From assembly GCF_017876625.1 (NCBI RefSeq), contig NZ_JAGIOH010000001.1:1302001-1366000 (forward strand): a stretch of DNA of 64,000 nt, read 5' to 3'. Origin of the DNA: Streptomyces syringium (GTDB taxonomy: Bacteria > Actinomycetota > Actinomycetes > Streptomycetales > Streptomycetaceae). Below the pieces are notes generated by a model. That model had not been told where the DNA came from. It ran no database searches and was given only the letters and a program-made list of their open reading frames with translations. Shown here in pieces: positions 18,172 through 28,620 of this stretch. The number at the start of each line of letters is the position of its first letter. Within the stretch, counting starts at the first letter, position 1. The position numbers and the translations under genes were made by a program.

Positions 18172-18200
18172 TTGACCACCTCAATCATTGGTGTTTACAT
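18172..18200 (+). promoter_or_regulatory. Possible sigma70-like promoter for the aldehyde dehydrogenase
   Basis: TTGACC at 18172-18177, a 17-nt spacer, then TTACAT at 18195-18200, inside an A+T-rich stretch (18170-18235) that stands out from the GC-rich flank. The start codon follows at 18255. The -10 match is only moderate. The rest of the divergent interval (17980-18170) shows no gene. Confidence 0.4.
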
Positions 18201-18254
18201 ATATTATTGCTTCACCAGCTGAAGCTTCCGAACGGCAAGGAAACCGAGGACACC

Positions 18255-19580
18255 ATGCGCCCCCACGAGTCCGAGCAGCCCGCCGACGCCGTCGCCCGGC
18301 TGCGCGCGTTCTTCCGCACCGGCGCCACCAAGCCCTTGGCCTGGCGCACCGGCCGGCTGCGCGCGCTGCGCGCCATGCTCACCGAGCGGGGCGAGGACTT
18401 CGCCGAGGCGCTCCACGCGGATCTGGGCAAGAGCCGGGCCGAGGCATACCGCACCGAGATCGACTTCACCGTGCGCGAGATCGACCACACGCTGGAGCAC
18501 CTTCAGGAGTGGCTGCGCCCCGAGCCCGCCGCCGTGCCGGACCGCCTGGGCGCGGACGCCTCGGCGTGGACGGTCCTCGATCCGCTGGGTGTCGTCCTCG
18601 TCATCGCGCCGTGGAACTATCCGGCGCAGCTGCTGCTGGCCCCCGTCGTCGGGGCGCTCGCCGCGGGAAACTGTGTGGTGGCCAAGCCCAGCGAGCTGGC
18701 CCCCGCCACGTCGGCGGCCCTGGCCCGGTATCTGCCCGAGTACCTCGACGCACGGGCGGTGGCCGTGGTGGAAGGCGGCGTTGCGGAGACCACGGCGCTG
18801 CTGGAGCAGCGTTTCGACCACATCTTCTACACCGGCAACGGAGCGGTGGGCCGGATCGTCATGACGGCCGCGGCCCGTCATCTCACCCCGGTCACCCTGG
18901 AACTCGGCGGCAAGTCACCGGTCTTCGTCGACCGGGGCACGGACGTGCGGACGGTGGCCGCCCGGCTCGCGGCGGGCAAGTTCCTCAACGCGGGCCAGAC
19001 CTGTGTGGCGCCCGACTACGTGCTGACCGACCCGGAGACCGCCCGCGCCCTGGAGCCCGCCCTGGCCGAGGCGGTCGGCGCCCTGTACGGAGCCGACCCC
19101 GCGGCGTCCGGCGAGTACGGACGGATCGTCAACACCCGGCATTTCGACCGGCTGACCGCGCTCCTGGCCTCCGGGCGGGTCGTCGTCGGGGGCGGGCACG
19201 ACCGGGCGGCGAAGTACATCGCGCCGACCGTGCTGGCCGGCGTCCGCCCCGACTCCCCCGTCATGCGCGAGGAGATCTTCGGACCGATCCTGCCGATCGT
19301 CGAGGTGCCGGGGCTCGACGAGGCGATCGACTTCGTCAACGAGCGGGACAAGCCCCTGGCCCTGTACGCGTTCACCGAGGCGGACACCACCCGGCGGCGG
19401 CTGGCGGAGGAGACCTCGTCGGGAGGCCTCGGATTCGGGCTGCCGCTGGCGCACCTCACCGTCCCGGAACTGCCGTTCGGCGGGGTCGGCGAGAGCGGCA
19501 TGGGCCGCTACCACGGCCGCTATTCCATCGAGACGTTCAGCCACCGCAAGGCCGTGCTCGACAAGCCGCTGGCGGCCTGA
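18255..19580 (+). CDS. Aldehyde dehydrogenase, ALDH3-like
   Basis: 441-residue NAD(P)-dependent aldehyde dehydrogenase oxidizing an unidentified aldehyde to the acid. Seen: [21 protein letters not shown] (Rossmann/cofactor region), FTG-like [18 protein letters not shown] with the general-base Glu, [11 protein letters not shown] with the catalytic Cys, [10 protein letters not shown], and a C-terminus with [19 protein letters not shown] typical of the ALDH3/coniferyl-aldehyde group. The start is the ATG after GAGGA at 18246-18250. The frame is open further upstream, but that part is A+T-rich and non-coding in character. It diverges from the ATP-grasp pair, so it could belong to the biosynthetic region or be unrelated. 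Confidence 0.93.
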   Translation: MRPHESEQPADAVARLRAFFRTGATKPLAWRTGRLRALRAMLTERGEDFAEALHADLGKSRAEAYRTEIDFTVREIDHTLEHLQEWLRPEPAAVPDRLGADASAWTVLDPLGVVLVIAPWNYPAQLLLAPVVGALAAGNCVVAKPSELAPATSAALARYLPEYLDARAVAVVEGGVAETTALLEQRFDHIFYTGNGAVGRIVMTAAARHLTPVTLELGGKSPVFVDRGTDVRTVAARLAAGKFLNAGQTCVAPDYVLTDPETARALEPALAEAVGALYGADPAASGEYGRIVNTRHFDRLTALLASGRVVVGGGHDRAAKYIAPTVLAGVRPDSPVMREEIFGPILPIVEVPGLDEAIDFVNERDKPLALYAFTEADTTRRRLAEETSSGGLGFGLPLAHLTVPELPFGGVGESGMGRYHGRYSIETFSHRKAVLDKPLAA

Positions 19581-19602
19581 ACCGCCCGGAGCCGACGCCG
19601 CG

Positions 19603-20733
19603 TCAGGCCCCGGACGTGTCCGGGGCCGGTCCCCCGCCGTCGCGCGGAGCGCGGAACGCCTCCAGCAGCCGCTCGGCGGCCAGGCTCGCCGGCAGTGTGC
19701 CCTCGCGCACCCGCTGTTCGAGCCCGGGGCCGGTGCGGCGCACCTCGGGGTGGTCGCGCAGCTCGGCGAGGAGTTGCTCACGGACCATGGTCCAGGTCCA
19801 GTCGACCTGCTGCTCCCGGCGTCTGGCGGCCAGCTCGCCCGTGGCGTCGAGGACCCGCCGGTGCTGTTCCAGCCGCTCCCAGAGGGTGTCGAGGCCGGTG
19901 CCCTCCCGTGCGCTGCACGTCAGCACGGGTGGGTTCCAGGCCGCGTCGGGCGCCTGGAGCAGGCGCAGCGCGCCCGCCAGCTCACGGGCGGCGGACCTGG
20001 CGTCGCGTTCGTGCGGGCCGTCGGCCTTATTGACGGCGACGATGTCGGCCAGCTCCAGGACGCCCTTCTTGATGCCCTGGAGCTGATCGCCCGTCCGGGC
20101 GAGGGTGAGCAGCAGGAAGGTGTCGACCATGTTGGCGACGGCGGTCTCCGACTGGCCGACGCCGACGGTCTCCACCAGCACGACGTCGTAGCCCGCCGCC
20201 TCCATCACGACCATGGTCTCGCGGGTGGCCTTGGCCACGCCGCCGAGGGTGCCGGCCGTGGGTGAGGGCCGGACGAACGCGGCGGGGTCCACGGCGAGCC
20301 GCTCCATGCGGGTCTTGTCGCCGAGGATGCTGCCGCCCGTGCGGGTGGAGGACGGGTCGACGGCCAGCACGGCGACCCGGTGGCCGAGGCCGGTGAGCAG
20401 GGTCCCGAGGGCGTCGATGAAGGTGGACTTGCCCACGCCGGGCACGCCGGTGATGCCGATCCGGCGTGCCGTGCCCGTGTGCGGCAGCAGCTCGGTGAGC
20501 ATCCGCTGGGCGGCTTCCCGGTGATCGGCGCGTACCGATTCGACCAGGGTGATGGCGCGGGCGACGGTCGCCCGTTTGCCGTCCAGCACACCCTTGACGT
20601 AGGCGTCGACATCGATCGCCCGGCGCGGGACGGCTCTACGGGCAACGGGCTCCCGGGCGGCCGTCTCCGGTGAGTCGGCCGCGCGGGGGCCGTCTTCGCG
20701 GGGATCGCTTCCGGAGGAGGAAAAGGGTGCCAT
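19603..20733 (-). CDS. meaB: MeaB-type GTPase, methylmalonyl-CoA mutase chaperone
   Basis: 376-residue G3E-family P-loop GTPase that loads and protects adenosylcobalamin in methylmalonyl-CoA mutase. Seen: Walker A GVPGVGKS (96-103), [18 protein letters not shown] switch-like segment, ETVGVGQSE (G3 region) and VNKADGP (G4, near 238). The first 40 residues are a low-complexity Ala/Pro/Arg extension, so the true start could be slightly downstream. It lies 13 nt after mutB and is the last gene of a mutA-mutB-meaB operon, the usual arrangement. Confidence 0.93.
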   Translation of the reverse strand: MAPFSSSGSDPREDGPRAADSPETAAREPVARRAVPRRAIDVDAYVKGVLDGKRATVARAITLVESVRADHREAAQRMLTELLPHTGTARRIGITGVPGVGKSTFIDALGTLLTGLGHRVAVLAVDPSSTRTGGSILGDKTRMERLAVDPAAFVRPSPTAGTLGGVAKATRETMVVMEAAGYDVVLVETVGVGQSETAVANMVDTFLLLTLARTGDQLQGIKKGVLELADIVAVNKADGPHERDARSAARELAGALRLLQAPDAAWNPPVLTCSAREGTGLDTLWERLEQHRRVLDATGELAARRREQQVDWTWTMVREQLLAELRDHPEVRRTGPGLEQRVREGTLPASLAAERLLEAFRAPRDGGGPAPDTSGA

Positions 20734-20746
20734 CAGCGGTCCGGGC

Positions 20747-22954
20747 TCACAGCTCGTGGCCGAGGACCCCGGCGAGGGTCTTCAGCAGGTCGTGGGCCGC
20801 GTCCGGGATGACCGTGCCGGGCGGGAAGACCGCCGCGGCACCCATCTCCCGCAGCGTGGCGATGTCCTGCGGCGGGATGACCCCGCCCACGACGATCATG
20901 ATGTCCTCCCGGCCCTCCTCGGCCAGGCAGTCGCGCAGCGCGGGGACGAGAGTGAGGTGGCCGGCGGCGAGCGAGGAGACGCCGACGATGTGCACATCGG
21001 CCTCCACCGCCTGCCGGGCGACCTCCTCCGGCGTCTGGAAGAGGGGGCCGACATCGACGTCGAAGCCGAGGTCGGCGAAGGCGGTGGCGATCACCTTCTG
21101 GCCGCGGTCGTGGCCGTCCTGGCCCATCTTGGCGACCAGGATGCGGGGGCGGCGGCCGTCCTCCCGCTCGAATGCCTCCACCAGGGCGCGGGTGCGCTCC
21201 ACTCCGGAGGAGGGTCCGGCTTCGTCGCGGTACACACCGGAGATCGTACGGATCTGCCCGGCGTGCCGTCCGTACACCTTCTCCAGGGCGTCGGAGATCT
21301 CGCCGACGGTCGCCTTGGCGCGGGCCGCGTTCACGGCGAGCGCGAGGAGGTTGCCCTCCAGGCCCCCGCCTTCCTGGTGGCCGGCGCCGGCCGCGGCGGT
21401 GAGCGCGCGCAGCGCGTCCTGGCAGGCCTGCTCGTCGCGCTCGGCGCGCAGGCGCCGCAGCTTGTCGATCTGCTGGGCGCGCACGGAGGAGTTGTCGACC
21501 TTGAGGACGTCGATCTGCTCGTCGCTGTCGACGCGGTACTTGTTGACGCCGATCACCGGCTGGCGCCCGGAGTCGATCCGGGCCTGGGTGCGGGCCGCGG
21601 CCTCCTCGACGCGCAGCTTGGGGATGCCCGCGTCGATGGCCTGGGCCATGCCGCCGGCCGCCTCGACCTCCTGGATGTGCTGCCAGGCACGACGGGCGAG
21701 GTCGTGGGTGAGCCGCTCGACGTAGGCGCTGCCGCCCCAGGGGTCGATCACCCGGCACGTCCCGGACTCCTGCTGCAGCAGCAGCTGGGTATTGCGGGCG
21801 ATGCGGGCGGAGAAGTCGGTGGGCAGCGCGAGGGCCTCGTCGAGGGCGTTGGTGTGCAGCGACTGGGTGTGCCCCTGGGTGGCCGCCATGGCCTCGACGC
21901 AGGTGCGCGCCACGTTGTTGAAGACGTCCTGCGCGGTGAGGGACCAGCCGGAGGTCTGCGAATGGGTGCGCAGCGACAGCGACTTGGCGTTCCGCGGCTC
22001 GAACTGCTTGACGAGTCTGGCCCACAGCAGCCGGGCCGCCCGCAACTTGGCGATCTCCATGAAGAAGTTCATGCCGATCGCCCAGAAGAACGACAGCCGG
22101 GGCGCGAAGGCGTCCACGTCCAGTCCGGCGCCGAGCCCGGCGCGCAGGTACTCCACACCGTCGGCGAGGGTGTAGGCGAGCTCCAGGTCGGCCGTGGCCC
22201 CGGCTTCCTGGATGTGGTAGCCGGAGATGGAGATCGAGTTGTAGCGCGGCATCTTCTGCGAGGTGTACGCGAAGATGTCCGAGATGATCCGCATCGACGG
22301 CCGGGGCGGATAGATGTAGGTGTTGCGGACCATGAACTCCTTGAGGATGTCGTTCTGGATGGTCCCGGCCAGCTTCTCGGGCGGTACGCCCTGTTCCTCG
22401 GCGGCGACGATGTACAGGGCGAGGACGGGCAGTACCGCCCCGTTCATCGTCATCGACACACTCATCCGGTCGAGCGGGATGCCGTCGAAGAGCTGGCGCA
22501 TGTCGTAGATGGAGTCGATGGCGACGCCGGCCATGCCCACGTCGCCGGTGACGCGCGGGTGGTCGCTGTCGTAGCCGCGGTGCGTCGGCAGGTCGAAGGC
22601 GACGGAGAGGCCCTTCTGGCCTGCCGCGAGGTTACGGCGGTAGAAGGCGTTGGACTCCTCGGCGGTGGAGAATCCGGCGTACTGCCGGATGGTCCAGGGC
22701 TGGTTGACGTACATCGTCGGGTAGGGGCCGCGCAGGTAGGGCGCGACGCCCGGGTAGGTGGCGAGGAAGTCCAGCCCGTCGAGGTCCTCGGCGGTGTAGA
22801 GCGGCTTGACGCCGATGCCCTCGGGGGTCTCCCAGACGAGATCCTCGGCGCTCTTGCCGGTGCCCTCCTTCAGGGCCGCCCGCCAGAGAGCCGGGTCGGC
22901 GGGGACGCCGGCCGTGGGCCCCAGGTCGATGCCGGAGAAATCGGGGATCGACAT
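20747..22954 (-). CDS. mutB: Methylmalonyl-CoA mutase large (alpha) subunit
   Basis: 735-residue catalytic subunit that interconverts (R)-methylmalonyl-CoA and succinyl-CoA using adenosylcobalamin. Seen: TIM-barrel region with [46 protein letters not shown], and a C-terminal cobalamin domain with DGHDRG (DxHxxG, 613-618), SSLAAGH and VVGGVIP. The start ATG shares one base with the mutA stop (TGATG), so the subunits are coupled. In streptomycetes this step can feed methylmalonyl-CoA to polyketide synthases; here that is inference from proximity, since the operon also serves primary metabolism. Confidence 0.97.
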   Translation of the reverse strand: MSIPDFSGIDLGPTAGVPADPALWRAALKEGTGKSAEDLVWETPEGIGVKPLYTAEDLDGLDFLATYPGVAPYLRGPYPTMYVNQPWTIRQYAGFSTAEESNAFYRRNLAAGQKGLSVAFDLPTHRGYDSDHPRVTGDVGMAGVAIDSIYDMRQLFDGIPLDRMSVSMTMNGAVLPVLALYIVAAEEQGVPPEKLAGTIQNDILKEFMVRNTYIYPPRPSMRIISDIFAYTSQKMPRYNSISISGYHIQEAGATADLELAYTLADGVEYLRAGLGAGLDVDAFAPRLSFFWAIGMNFFMEIAKLRAARLLWARLVKQFEPRNAKSLSLRTHSQTSGWSLTAQDVFNNVARTCVEAMAATQGHTQSLHTNALDEALALPTDFSARIARNTQLLLQQESGTCRVIDPWGGSAYVERLTHDLARRAWQHIQEVEAAGGMAQAIDAGIPKLRVEEAAARTQARIDSGRQPVIGVNKYRVDSDEQIDVLKVDNSSVRAQQIDKLRRLRAERDEQACQDALRALTAAAGAGHQEGGGLEGNLLALAVNAARAKATVGEISDALEKVYGRHAGQIRTISGVYRDEAGPSSGVERTRALVEAFEREDGRRPRILVAKMGQDGHDRGQKVIATAFADLGFDVDVGPLFQTPEEVARQAVEADVHIVGVSSLAAGHLTLVPALRDCLAEEGREDIMIVVGGVIPPQDIATLREMGAAAVFPPGTVIPDAAHDLLKTLAGVLGHEL

Positions 22955-24879
22955 CACACCACTCCCATGCGGTCGAGGACGGAGGAGAGGACGGCGACGG
23001 CGTCGCCGCCGGCGAAGACGAACTCGTCGACTCCGGCGCGCTCGAGGGCTTCCCGCTGTTCGCCGCGCGGCTTCCCGGCGAGGAACACCCGGTCGGCGCC
23101 GGCCTTCTTGAGCGCGGTGGCCACGGCCTCGGCCTGTTCGGCGTAGAGGGCGTCGCTGGAACACAGGCAGGCGACGGTGGCGCCGGCGGCGGCGAAGGCC
23201 GCGGCGGCGGACTCCGCGTCGACCGTGGCGGGATCGTGCACGGGCTCGATGCCGCCGGCCTGGAAGAGGTTGGCGGCGAAGGTGGCCCGGCCGGTGTGCG
23301 CGGCGGCGGGGCCGAGCGCGGCGAGGAAGACGCGGGGGCGGCTGCCGGTGGCGGCCAGGTACGCGTCGGAGCGGGCGCGCAGCGCCTCGAACGCCTCGTC
23401 GCGGCGGACCCGGGGCAGGCCGCCCGGGGCCGGCGCGGCGGCCGGTGGCTCGCGCCGCACCGGCTCCTCGGCCAGGTTCGGGAACTCGCTGACGCCCGTG
23501 ATGGGTTCCTTGCGGGTCGCGAGCCGCGCGGACCGCTGCCGCCAGGTGTCCGCCAGCCGCTCCTCCACGAGCCCGGAGCCGAGCGCCGCGGCGTGGCCGC
23601 CGGCGCGCTCGATCTCCTGGAACCAGGCCCAAGCGGCGTGGGCCAGCTCGTCGGTCAGCCGCTCCACGTACCAGGAGCCGCCGGCCGGGTCGATGACCCG
23701 GGCCAGGTGGGACTCCTCCTGAAGGATGGAGGAGGTGTTGCGGGCGATGCGGCGGGCGAAGGCGTCCGGCAGGCCGAGGGCGTCGTCGAAGGGCAGCACG
23801 GTCACGGAGTCGGCGCCGCCGACTCCGGCGCCCAGCGCGGCGACGGTGGTGCGCAGCATGTTCACCCACGGGTCGCGACGGGTCATCATGACCGAGGAAG
23901 TGACGGCGTGTTGGCGCTGTGCTCCCGCGCCCGGGGGCGCGCCGCACACCTCGGCGACCCTGGCCCACAGCCGGCGGGCGGCGCGCAGCTTGGCGATGGT
24001 CAGGAACTGGTCGGCGGTGGCCGCGTAGCGGAACTCCAGTTGCGCGCAGGCCGCTTCGGTGTCCAGCCCCGCCGCGGTGAGCGCGCGGAGGTAGGCGACG
24101 CCGGTGGCGAGGGAGCAGCCGAGCTCCTGGGCGGCGGATCCGCCGGCCTCGTGGTAGGGCAGCGCGTCGACGGTCAGGGCCCGGATGCCGGGGTATTCGC
24201 GGGCGCACAGCACGGCGAGTCCGGCGGCGGCCGCCAGGGGTTCGGCGGGGTCGCCGGCGGTGTGCGTACGGGCCAGGGTGCCCAGCGGGTCGGCGCCGAG
24301 GTTGCCCGTCGCCGCGTGCGGGGCGACCCCGCGCTCGGCGTAGAGGCGCAGCAGCTCGCGGGCGGCGGCCCCGGTCCCGGTGCCCGCGTCGAGCACGACG
24401 GGTGCGAGGTCCAGGTAGACGCCCTCCAGGGCGGTCGCGAGGCCGTCCGTGGGCAGGCCCCCCGGGCCGAGGGTCAGCCAGAGGGAGGTGACGCCGTTCT
24501 CGAGGTCGGCGAGTACGGCGTCGTTGGCGCGCCGGGGGTCCGGGTGGGCATGGCGCTGGCGGACGTCCCACCCCGAGACGGCGGTGCCCGCCACACGTCC
24601 GCCCCGGACGAACGGCGGGAAGCCGGGGTAGCCGGGCCCGGCGGGGCCGATGGGCTGCCCTCCGTCCGGTCCGGCCGCCGTGGCGTCCTCTGCGGTGTAG
24701 AGCGGGCGGGTCGTGAGCCCGTCCAGGAGTGCGGTGGACAACGCTTCCTCGGCCGCCGGGCCCTCGGCCGCGGTGCCCGCTTTGCGTAGTACGCCCTCGA
24801 CAAGGCGCTGCCACTGCTCGCGGGTCGCGTCCGGGAACTCGGCGGCCAGGGAGAAGCCGTCATCAGGCTGGACCGTCAT
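22954..24879 (-). CDS. mutA: Methylmalonyl-CoA mutase small (beta) subunit
   Basis: 641-residue structural partner of MutB. It aligns in pattern with the large subunit ([66 protein letters not shown]). Its C-terminal Rossmann domain lacks the DxHxxG cobalamin motif, as expected for the non-catalytic subunit. First gene of mutA-mutB-meaB. No Shine-Dalgarno sequence precedes the ATG (CCTTCCCCCC), while a TAGCCT -10-like hexamer ends 7 nt upstream, so the transcript may be leaderless. Confidence 0.95.
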   Translation of the reverse strand: MTVQPDDGFSLAAEFPDATREQWQRLVEGVLRKAGTAAEGPAAEEALSTALLDGLTTRPLYTAEDATAAGPDGGQPIGPAGPGYPGFPPFVRGGRVAGTAVSGWDVRQRHAHPDPRRANDAVLADLENGVTSLWLTLGPGGLPTDGLATALEGVYLDLAPVVLDAGTGTGAAARELLRLYAERGVAPHAATGNLGADPLGTLARTHTAGDPAEPLAAAAGLAVLCAREYPGIRALTVDALPYHEAGGSAAQELGCSLATGVAYLRALTAAGLDTEAACAQLEFRYAATADQFLTIAKLRAARRLWARVAEVCGAPPGAGAQRQHAVTSSVMMTRRDPWVNMLRTTVAALGAGVGGADSVTVLPFDDALGLPDAFARRIARNTSSILQEESHLARVIDPAGGSWYVERLTDELAHAAWAWFQEIERAGGHAAALGSGLVEERLADTWRQRSARLATRKEPITGVSEFPNLAEEPVRREPPAAAPAPGGLPRVRRDEAFEALRARSDAYLAATGSRPRVFLAALGPAAAHTGRATFAANLFQAGGIEPVHDPATVDAESAAAAFAAAGATVACLCSSDALYAEQAEAVATALKKAGADRVFLAGKPRGEQREALERAGVDEFVFAGGDAVAVLSSVLDRMGVV

Positions 24880-24892
24880 GGGGGGAAGGCTA
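24880..24892 (-). promoter_or_regulatory. -10-like element of a possible leaderless mutA promoter
   Basis: TAGCCT on the minus strand at 24892-24887 lies 7 nt from the mutA ATG, and no ribosome-binding sequence intervenes. The -35 is not clear. The rest of 24893-25033 holds no gene. Confidence 0.35.
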
Positions 24893-25033
24893 GGGCGCGG
24901 ACGCCTCCGGCAGCAGAGGCAACCGCTGTGACCTTGGCCTCTTCCGGGTCCGACGGCAGCCCGCCGCCGTCCGTCACCCCTTGCTCCGGCCCTGCTTCAG
25001 CCCTGCTTCGGCGTGGTCGTCGAACGCCGGTCG

Positions 25034-27121
25034 TCAGTCCGTTTCCTGGCGTTCGTGGCGCTCGGGGACGACGAATTCGCACCAGACGGATTTGCCGGTG
25101 CCGCGCGATTCCACGCCCCAGACGTCGGCCAGCCGGTCCACCAGCAGCAGCCCCCGGCCCGAGACCCCCGACTCGCCGGGCTCCCGGCGGCGCGGCAGGG
25201 TGCTGGACTTGTCCTCCACCTCGAGCCGCAGCCGGCGTTCGGGACCGCCGAGCATACGGATCGTCACCACCGCGGCCCCGTCGGTGTGCAGCAGGGCGTT
25301 GGTCACCAACTCGTCGGCCACCAGCTCGATCTCGTCCGAGCGCTCCCGCGCGCCCCAGGCCCGTACCGCCGCCCGGATCATGTGACGGGCCGCGGACAGC
25401 GCCTCGGGGTCGGCGGGCGCGATGTGCTGCTGGAGCCGGCCGCCGCCCCGGGCCGGGACGCCCTCGCGGCGCAGCAGCAGGATGGCCATGTCGTCCTCGC
25501 CGACCCGGTCCTCGACGACGTCGCACAGCTTGTCGGCCAGGGCCTGGAGGTCGTAGGGGCCGTCGCGGACGATGCCGGAGAGGATCTGCATGCCGTCGTC
25601 GAGGTCGGCCCCGGGCTGCTCGACCAGGCCGTCGGTGAACAGCAGCAGGGTCTCCCCCGGGTCCAGCTCCACGGTCGTCACCGGGTAGTCGAGCCGGCCG
25701 AACTCGGCGGAGAGTCCGAGCGGCAGCCCGCCCGCGAGCGGCAGCCGCCGGCAGGTGCCGTCGGGGTGGCGCAGCAGGGGGTCTATGTGGCCGGCGCGGA
25801 CGAGTTGCAGCATGCCGGTGGAGGGGTCGGCCTCGACGTAGGAGCAGGTGGCGAAGCGGTCGGTGTCCAGCTCGTGCAGGAAGGACGAGGCGCGTGCCAT
25901 GACCGTCGCCGGGGCGTGCCCCTCGGTGGCGTAGGCCCGCAGGACGATCCGCAGCTGGCCCATGACGGCGGCGGCGTGGGTGTCGTGGCCCTGGACGTCC
26001 CCGATGACCGCCCCGACCCGGCCGCCGGGCAGCGGGATGACGTCGTACCAGTCGCCGCCGATGTCCCGGCCCATCCGGGCGGAGCGGTAGCGCACGGCGA
26101 TCTGCGCGCCGGGGACGTCGGGGATGCGGCGCGGCAGCATGGCCTGCTGCAGGCCCTCGGCGAGGTCGTGCTCCTGGTCGAAGAGCATCGCCCGGGCCAG
26201 GCTCTGCGCGAGACTGCTGCCGAGGGCGATGAAGAGGTTGCGCTCCTGCTGGGTGAAGCCGCGGCCCTCGCGGTAGAGCAGGCCGAGGGCGCCGATGGGG
26301 CGGGCCTGGGCGATCAGCGGCAGGTAGGCGGCGGAGGAGATGCCGATGTCCTTGATGCGCTCCCACAGCCAGGGGTAGGAGGTGGCGAATTCCTCGCGGG
26401 ATTCGATGAAGCGCGGGGTGAGGGTGCGGATGACCTCGCTCATGGGGAAGTTGTCGTCGATGCGGGTGTAGCGGGTGCCGGGGATGTAGTGCTCCTCCGG
26501 GCCCTCGGCGACGAGGTGGATCCGGCCGGATTCGACGAGGCCGAGGACCAGGAGGTCGGCGCCGAGGTGTTCCACGGCCCGGGAGTCCTTGAAGAAGTCG
26601 ATGACGTCCTCGACCGTTCTGGCGTGGGCGAGGGCGGCGGTGGTCGTCTCCACGACGGTGGTCTGGTGGCGGTGCTCCTCGGCCCCGTCGCGCGGCTCGG
26701 CGGCGTGGCTGAGCTCCTCGGCCGCGTCCCGGACGACGCCGACGATGCGGCAGGGGCGCCCCTGCCCGTCACGGAGGATCCGGCCCTGGGTGTAGGTCCA
26801 GTGCAGCGCGCCGCCGTCGTCCCGCACGTGGTAGTACGCGCCGTAGGTCTCGCTGCCGTTCTTCATCGCCGTGGCCACCAGGGAGTCGAGCATGACGGCG
26901 TCGGGCCGCGGCACCCGGCCGCCGAGGTCGGTGATGTGGCCCGCGAAGTCCTCCGGCGGCACCTGGAGGATCTCCAGGGCCGCGGGGTCCAGGTGCAACC
27001 GTCCGCTGTCGAGGTCCCAGTCGAAGGTGCCGATGCGGTTGAGGGCGAGGCTCAGCTCCGGGCGGGCGGGCCAGTCGTCCGGCTGCGCTCCGGCGGCAGG
27101 CGTCGCTCCCCGATCAACCAT
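25034..27121 (-). CDS. PAS-GAF-SpoIIE phosphatase with C-terminal anti-sigma-like ATPase domain
   Basis: 695-residue cytosolic regulator. Order: PAS-like sensor (about 20-130, WTYTQGRILRDGQGRPCRIVGVVRD), GAF (160-315), SpoIIE/PP2C phosphatase (335-555; GGDWYDV, GDVQGHD, FTDGLVEQPG, EDDMAILLL metal-binding acids) and a HATPase_c/RsbW-like domain (570-690; ELVADELVTNALLHTDG, GRGLLLVDRLADVWG). Streptomyces have many such proteins, which dephosphorylate anti-anti-sigma factors and may also act on sigma factors directly. Its partners are not encoded nearby. It diverges from the next gene with 68 bp between starts; no strong SD precedes its ATG. Confidence 0.93.
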   Translation of the reverse strand: MVDRGATPAAGAQPDDWPARPELSLALNRIGTFDWDLDSGRLHLDPAALEILQVPPEDFAGHITDLGGRVPRPDAVMLDSLVATAMKNGSETYGAYYHVRDDGGALHWTYTQGRILRDGQGRPCRIVGVVRDAAEELSHAAEPRDGAEEHRHQTTVVETTTAALAHARTVEDVIDFFKDSRAVEHLGADLLVLGLVESGRIHLVAEGPEEHYIPGTRYTRIDDNFPMSEVIRTLTPRFIESREEFATSYPWLWERIKDIGISSAAYLPLIAQARPIGALGLLYREGRGFTQQERNLFIALGSSLAQSLARAMLFDQEHDLAEGLQQAMLPRRIPDVPGAQIAVRYRSARMGRDIGGDWYDVIPLPGGRVGAVIGDVQGHDTHAAAVMGQLRIVLRAYATEGHAPATVMARASSFLHELDTDRFATCSYVEADPSTGMLQLVRAGHIDPLLRHPDGTCRRLPLAGGLPLGLSAEFGRLDYPVTTVELDPGETLLLFTDGLVEQPGADLDDGMQILSGIVRDGPYDLQALADKLCDVVEDRVGEDDMAILLLRREGVPARGGGRLQQHIAPADPEALSAARHMIRAAVRAWGARERSDEIELVADELVTNALLHTDGAAVVTIRMLGGPERRLRLEVEDKSSTLPRRREPGESGVSGRGLLLVDRLADVWGVESRGTGKSVWCEFVVPERHERQETD

Positions 27122-27189
27122 GGAGCCACTCTGCCATCTTTTGTCCGTTTCTTCGATGCGACTGCGCGGTCGGGTGGTACGGATACGCC

Positions 27190-28620
27190 ATGGAGTGGTT
27201 CACGGAGTCCGGTTACTGGCTGAGCCGGCTGGTGCTTCAACGGGCGCTCGCCGCGGTCTATCTGGTGGCCTTCCTGGGCGCGGCCCTGCAGTTCCGCCCG
27301 CTCATCGGGGAGCGGGGCATGCTGCCGGTGCCGCGGTTCCTGCGCGGGGTGCCCTTCCTGCGGGCCCCGGGGGTCTTCCAGCTGCACTACTCGGACCGCT
27401 TCTTCGCCGGCTGGGCGTGGGCGGGTGTCCTGCTGTCGGGCGCGGTGGTGGCGGGGGCGGCGGACGCGGTGCCGCTGTGGGCGTCGATGGTGCTGTGGGC
27501 GGCCCTGTGGGTGATGTATCTGTCGATCGTCAACGTGGGCCAGACCTGGTACGCGTTCGGCTGGGAGTCCCTGCTGCTGGAGGCGGGTTTCCTCGCCGTC
27601 TTCCTCGGCAACGCGCGCACCGACCCGCCCGTCCTGGTGCTGTGGCTGATGCGCTGGCTGCTCTTCCGCGTCGAGTTCGGCGCGGGGCTGATCAAGATGC
27701 GCGGGGACAGCTGCTGGCGCGACCTGACCTGTCTGTACTACCACCACGAGACGCAGCCGATGCCCGGCCCGCTGAGCTGGTTCTTCCACCGGCTGCCGCG
27801 GCCCCTGCACCGGGTCGAGGTGGCCGCCAACCACGTCGCCCAGCTGGTGGTCCCCGTCCTCCTCTTCACCCCGCAGCCCGTCGCGAGCTGCGCGGCGGGG
27901 CTGATCATCTGCACTCAGCTCTGGCTCGTCGTCTCCGGCAATTTCGCCTGGCTCAACTGGCTGACGATCATCCTCGCCTTCGCCGCCGTCGACGGGGCGG
28001 CGGCCGCGGAGCTGCTGTCGCTGCCCGCGCACGGCCCGCTGCCCGCTCCCCCGCTCTGGTACGAGGTCCTCGTCCTCGCCGCCACGGCCCTCGTGGTCGC
28101 CATGAGCTGGTGGCCCGCGCGCAATATGCTCTCCCGGCACCAGCGGATGAACATGTCCTTCAACGCGTTTCACCTGGTCAACACCTATGGGGCGTTCGGC
28201 AGCATCAACCGCCGCCGGCACGAGGTGGTGGTGGAGGGCACCGACGCGGCGCACCTGGGGCCCGAGACGGTGTGGAAGGAGTACGGCTTCAAGGGAAAGC
28301 CCGGCGACGTCCGCCGGACGCCGCGCCAGTTCGCCCCGTACCATCTGCGGCTCGACTGGCTGATGTGGTTCGCCGGGATCTCGCCCAGCTACGCGCAGTC
28401 CTGGTTCGGCCCGTTCGTCGAACGCCTGTTGGAGGGCGACCCGGCGACCCTGCGCCTGCTGAGGCACAACCCCTTCCCCGACGCCCCGCCCACTCATGTC
28501 CGGGCCCGCGTCTATCTCTACCGCTTCACCACCCGCCAGGAGCGACGGGCCACCGGCGCCTGGTGGCACCGCACGCTGGAGCACGAGTTCCTGCCACCGG
28601 TGGCCCTGCGGTCCTCCTAG
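27190..28620 (+). CDS. Lipase maturation factor (LMF)-family membrane protein
   Basis: 476-residue polytopic membrane protein. At least seven hydrophobic helices are visible, for example 15-35, 75-95, 97-115, 128-150 and 190-225. LMF-family landmarks are WYAFGWESLLLEAGFLAVFLG, RWLLFRVEFGAGLIKMRGDSCWRDLTCLYYHHETQPMP and NAFHLVNTYGAFGSINRRRHEVVVEGT. Animal LMF1 helps lipases fold in the ER; the bacterial role is not established. Its TAG shares bases with the stop of the convergent FAD gene (palindromic CTAG). No clear SD is present; GGA lies 6 nt before the ATG. Confidence 0.85.
   Translation: MEWFTESGYWLSRLVLQRALAAVYLVAFLGAALQFRPLIGERGMLPVPRFLRGVPFLRAPGVFQLHYSDRFFAGWAWAGVLLSGAVVAGAADAVPLWASMVLWAALWVMYLSIVNVGQTWYAFGWESLLLEAGFLAVFLGNARTDPPVLVLWLMRWLLFRVEFGAGLIKMRGDSCWRDLTCLYYHHETQPMPGPLSWFFHRLPRPLHRVEVAANHVAQLVVPVLLFTPQPVASCAAGLIICTQLWLVVSGNFAWLNWLTIILAFAAVDGAAAAELLSLPAHGPLPAPPLWYEVLVLAATALVVAMSWWPARNMLSRHQRMNMSFNAFHLVNTYGAFGSINRRRHEVVVEGTDAAHLGPETVWKEYGFKGKPGDVRRTPRQFAPYHLRLDWLMWFAGISPSYAQSWFGPFVERLLEGDPATLRLLRHNPFPDAPPTHVRARVYLYRFTTRQERRATGAWWHRTLEHEFLPPVALRSS

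Noticed and set aside
20747..24814. Single 1355-residue fused mutase protein
   Set aside because: The extra N-terminal part is an Arg/Pro/Ala-rich shadow frame of mutA. mutB starts at the ATG sharing a base with the mutA stop.
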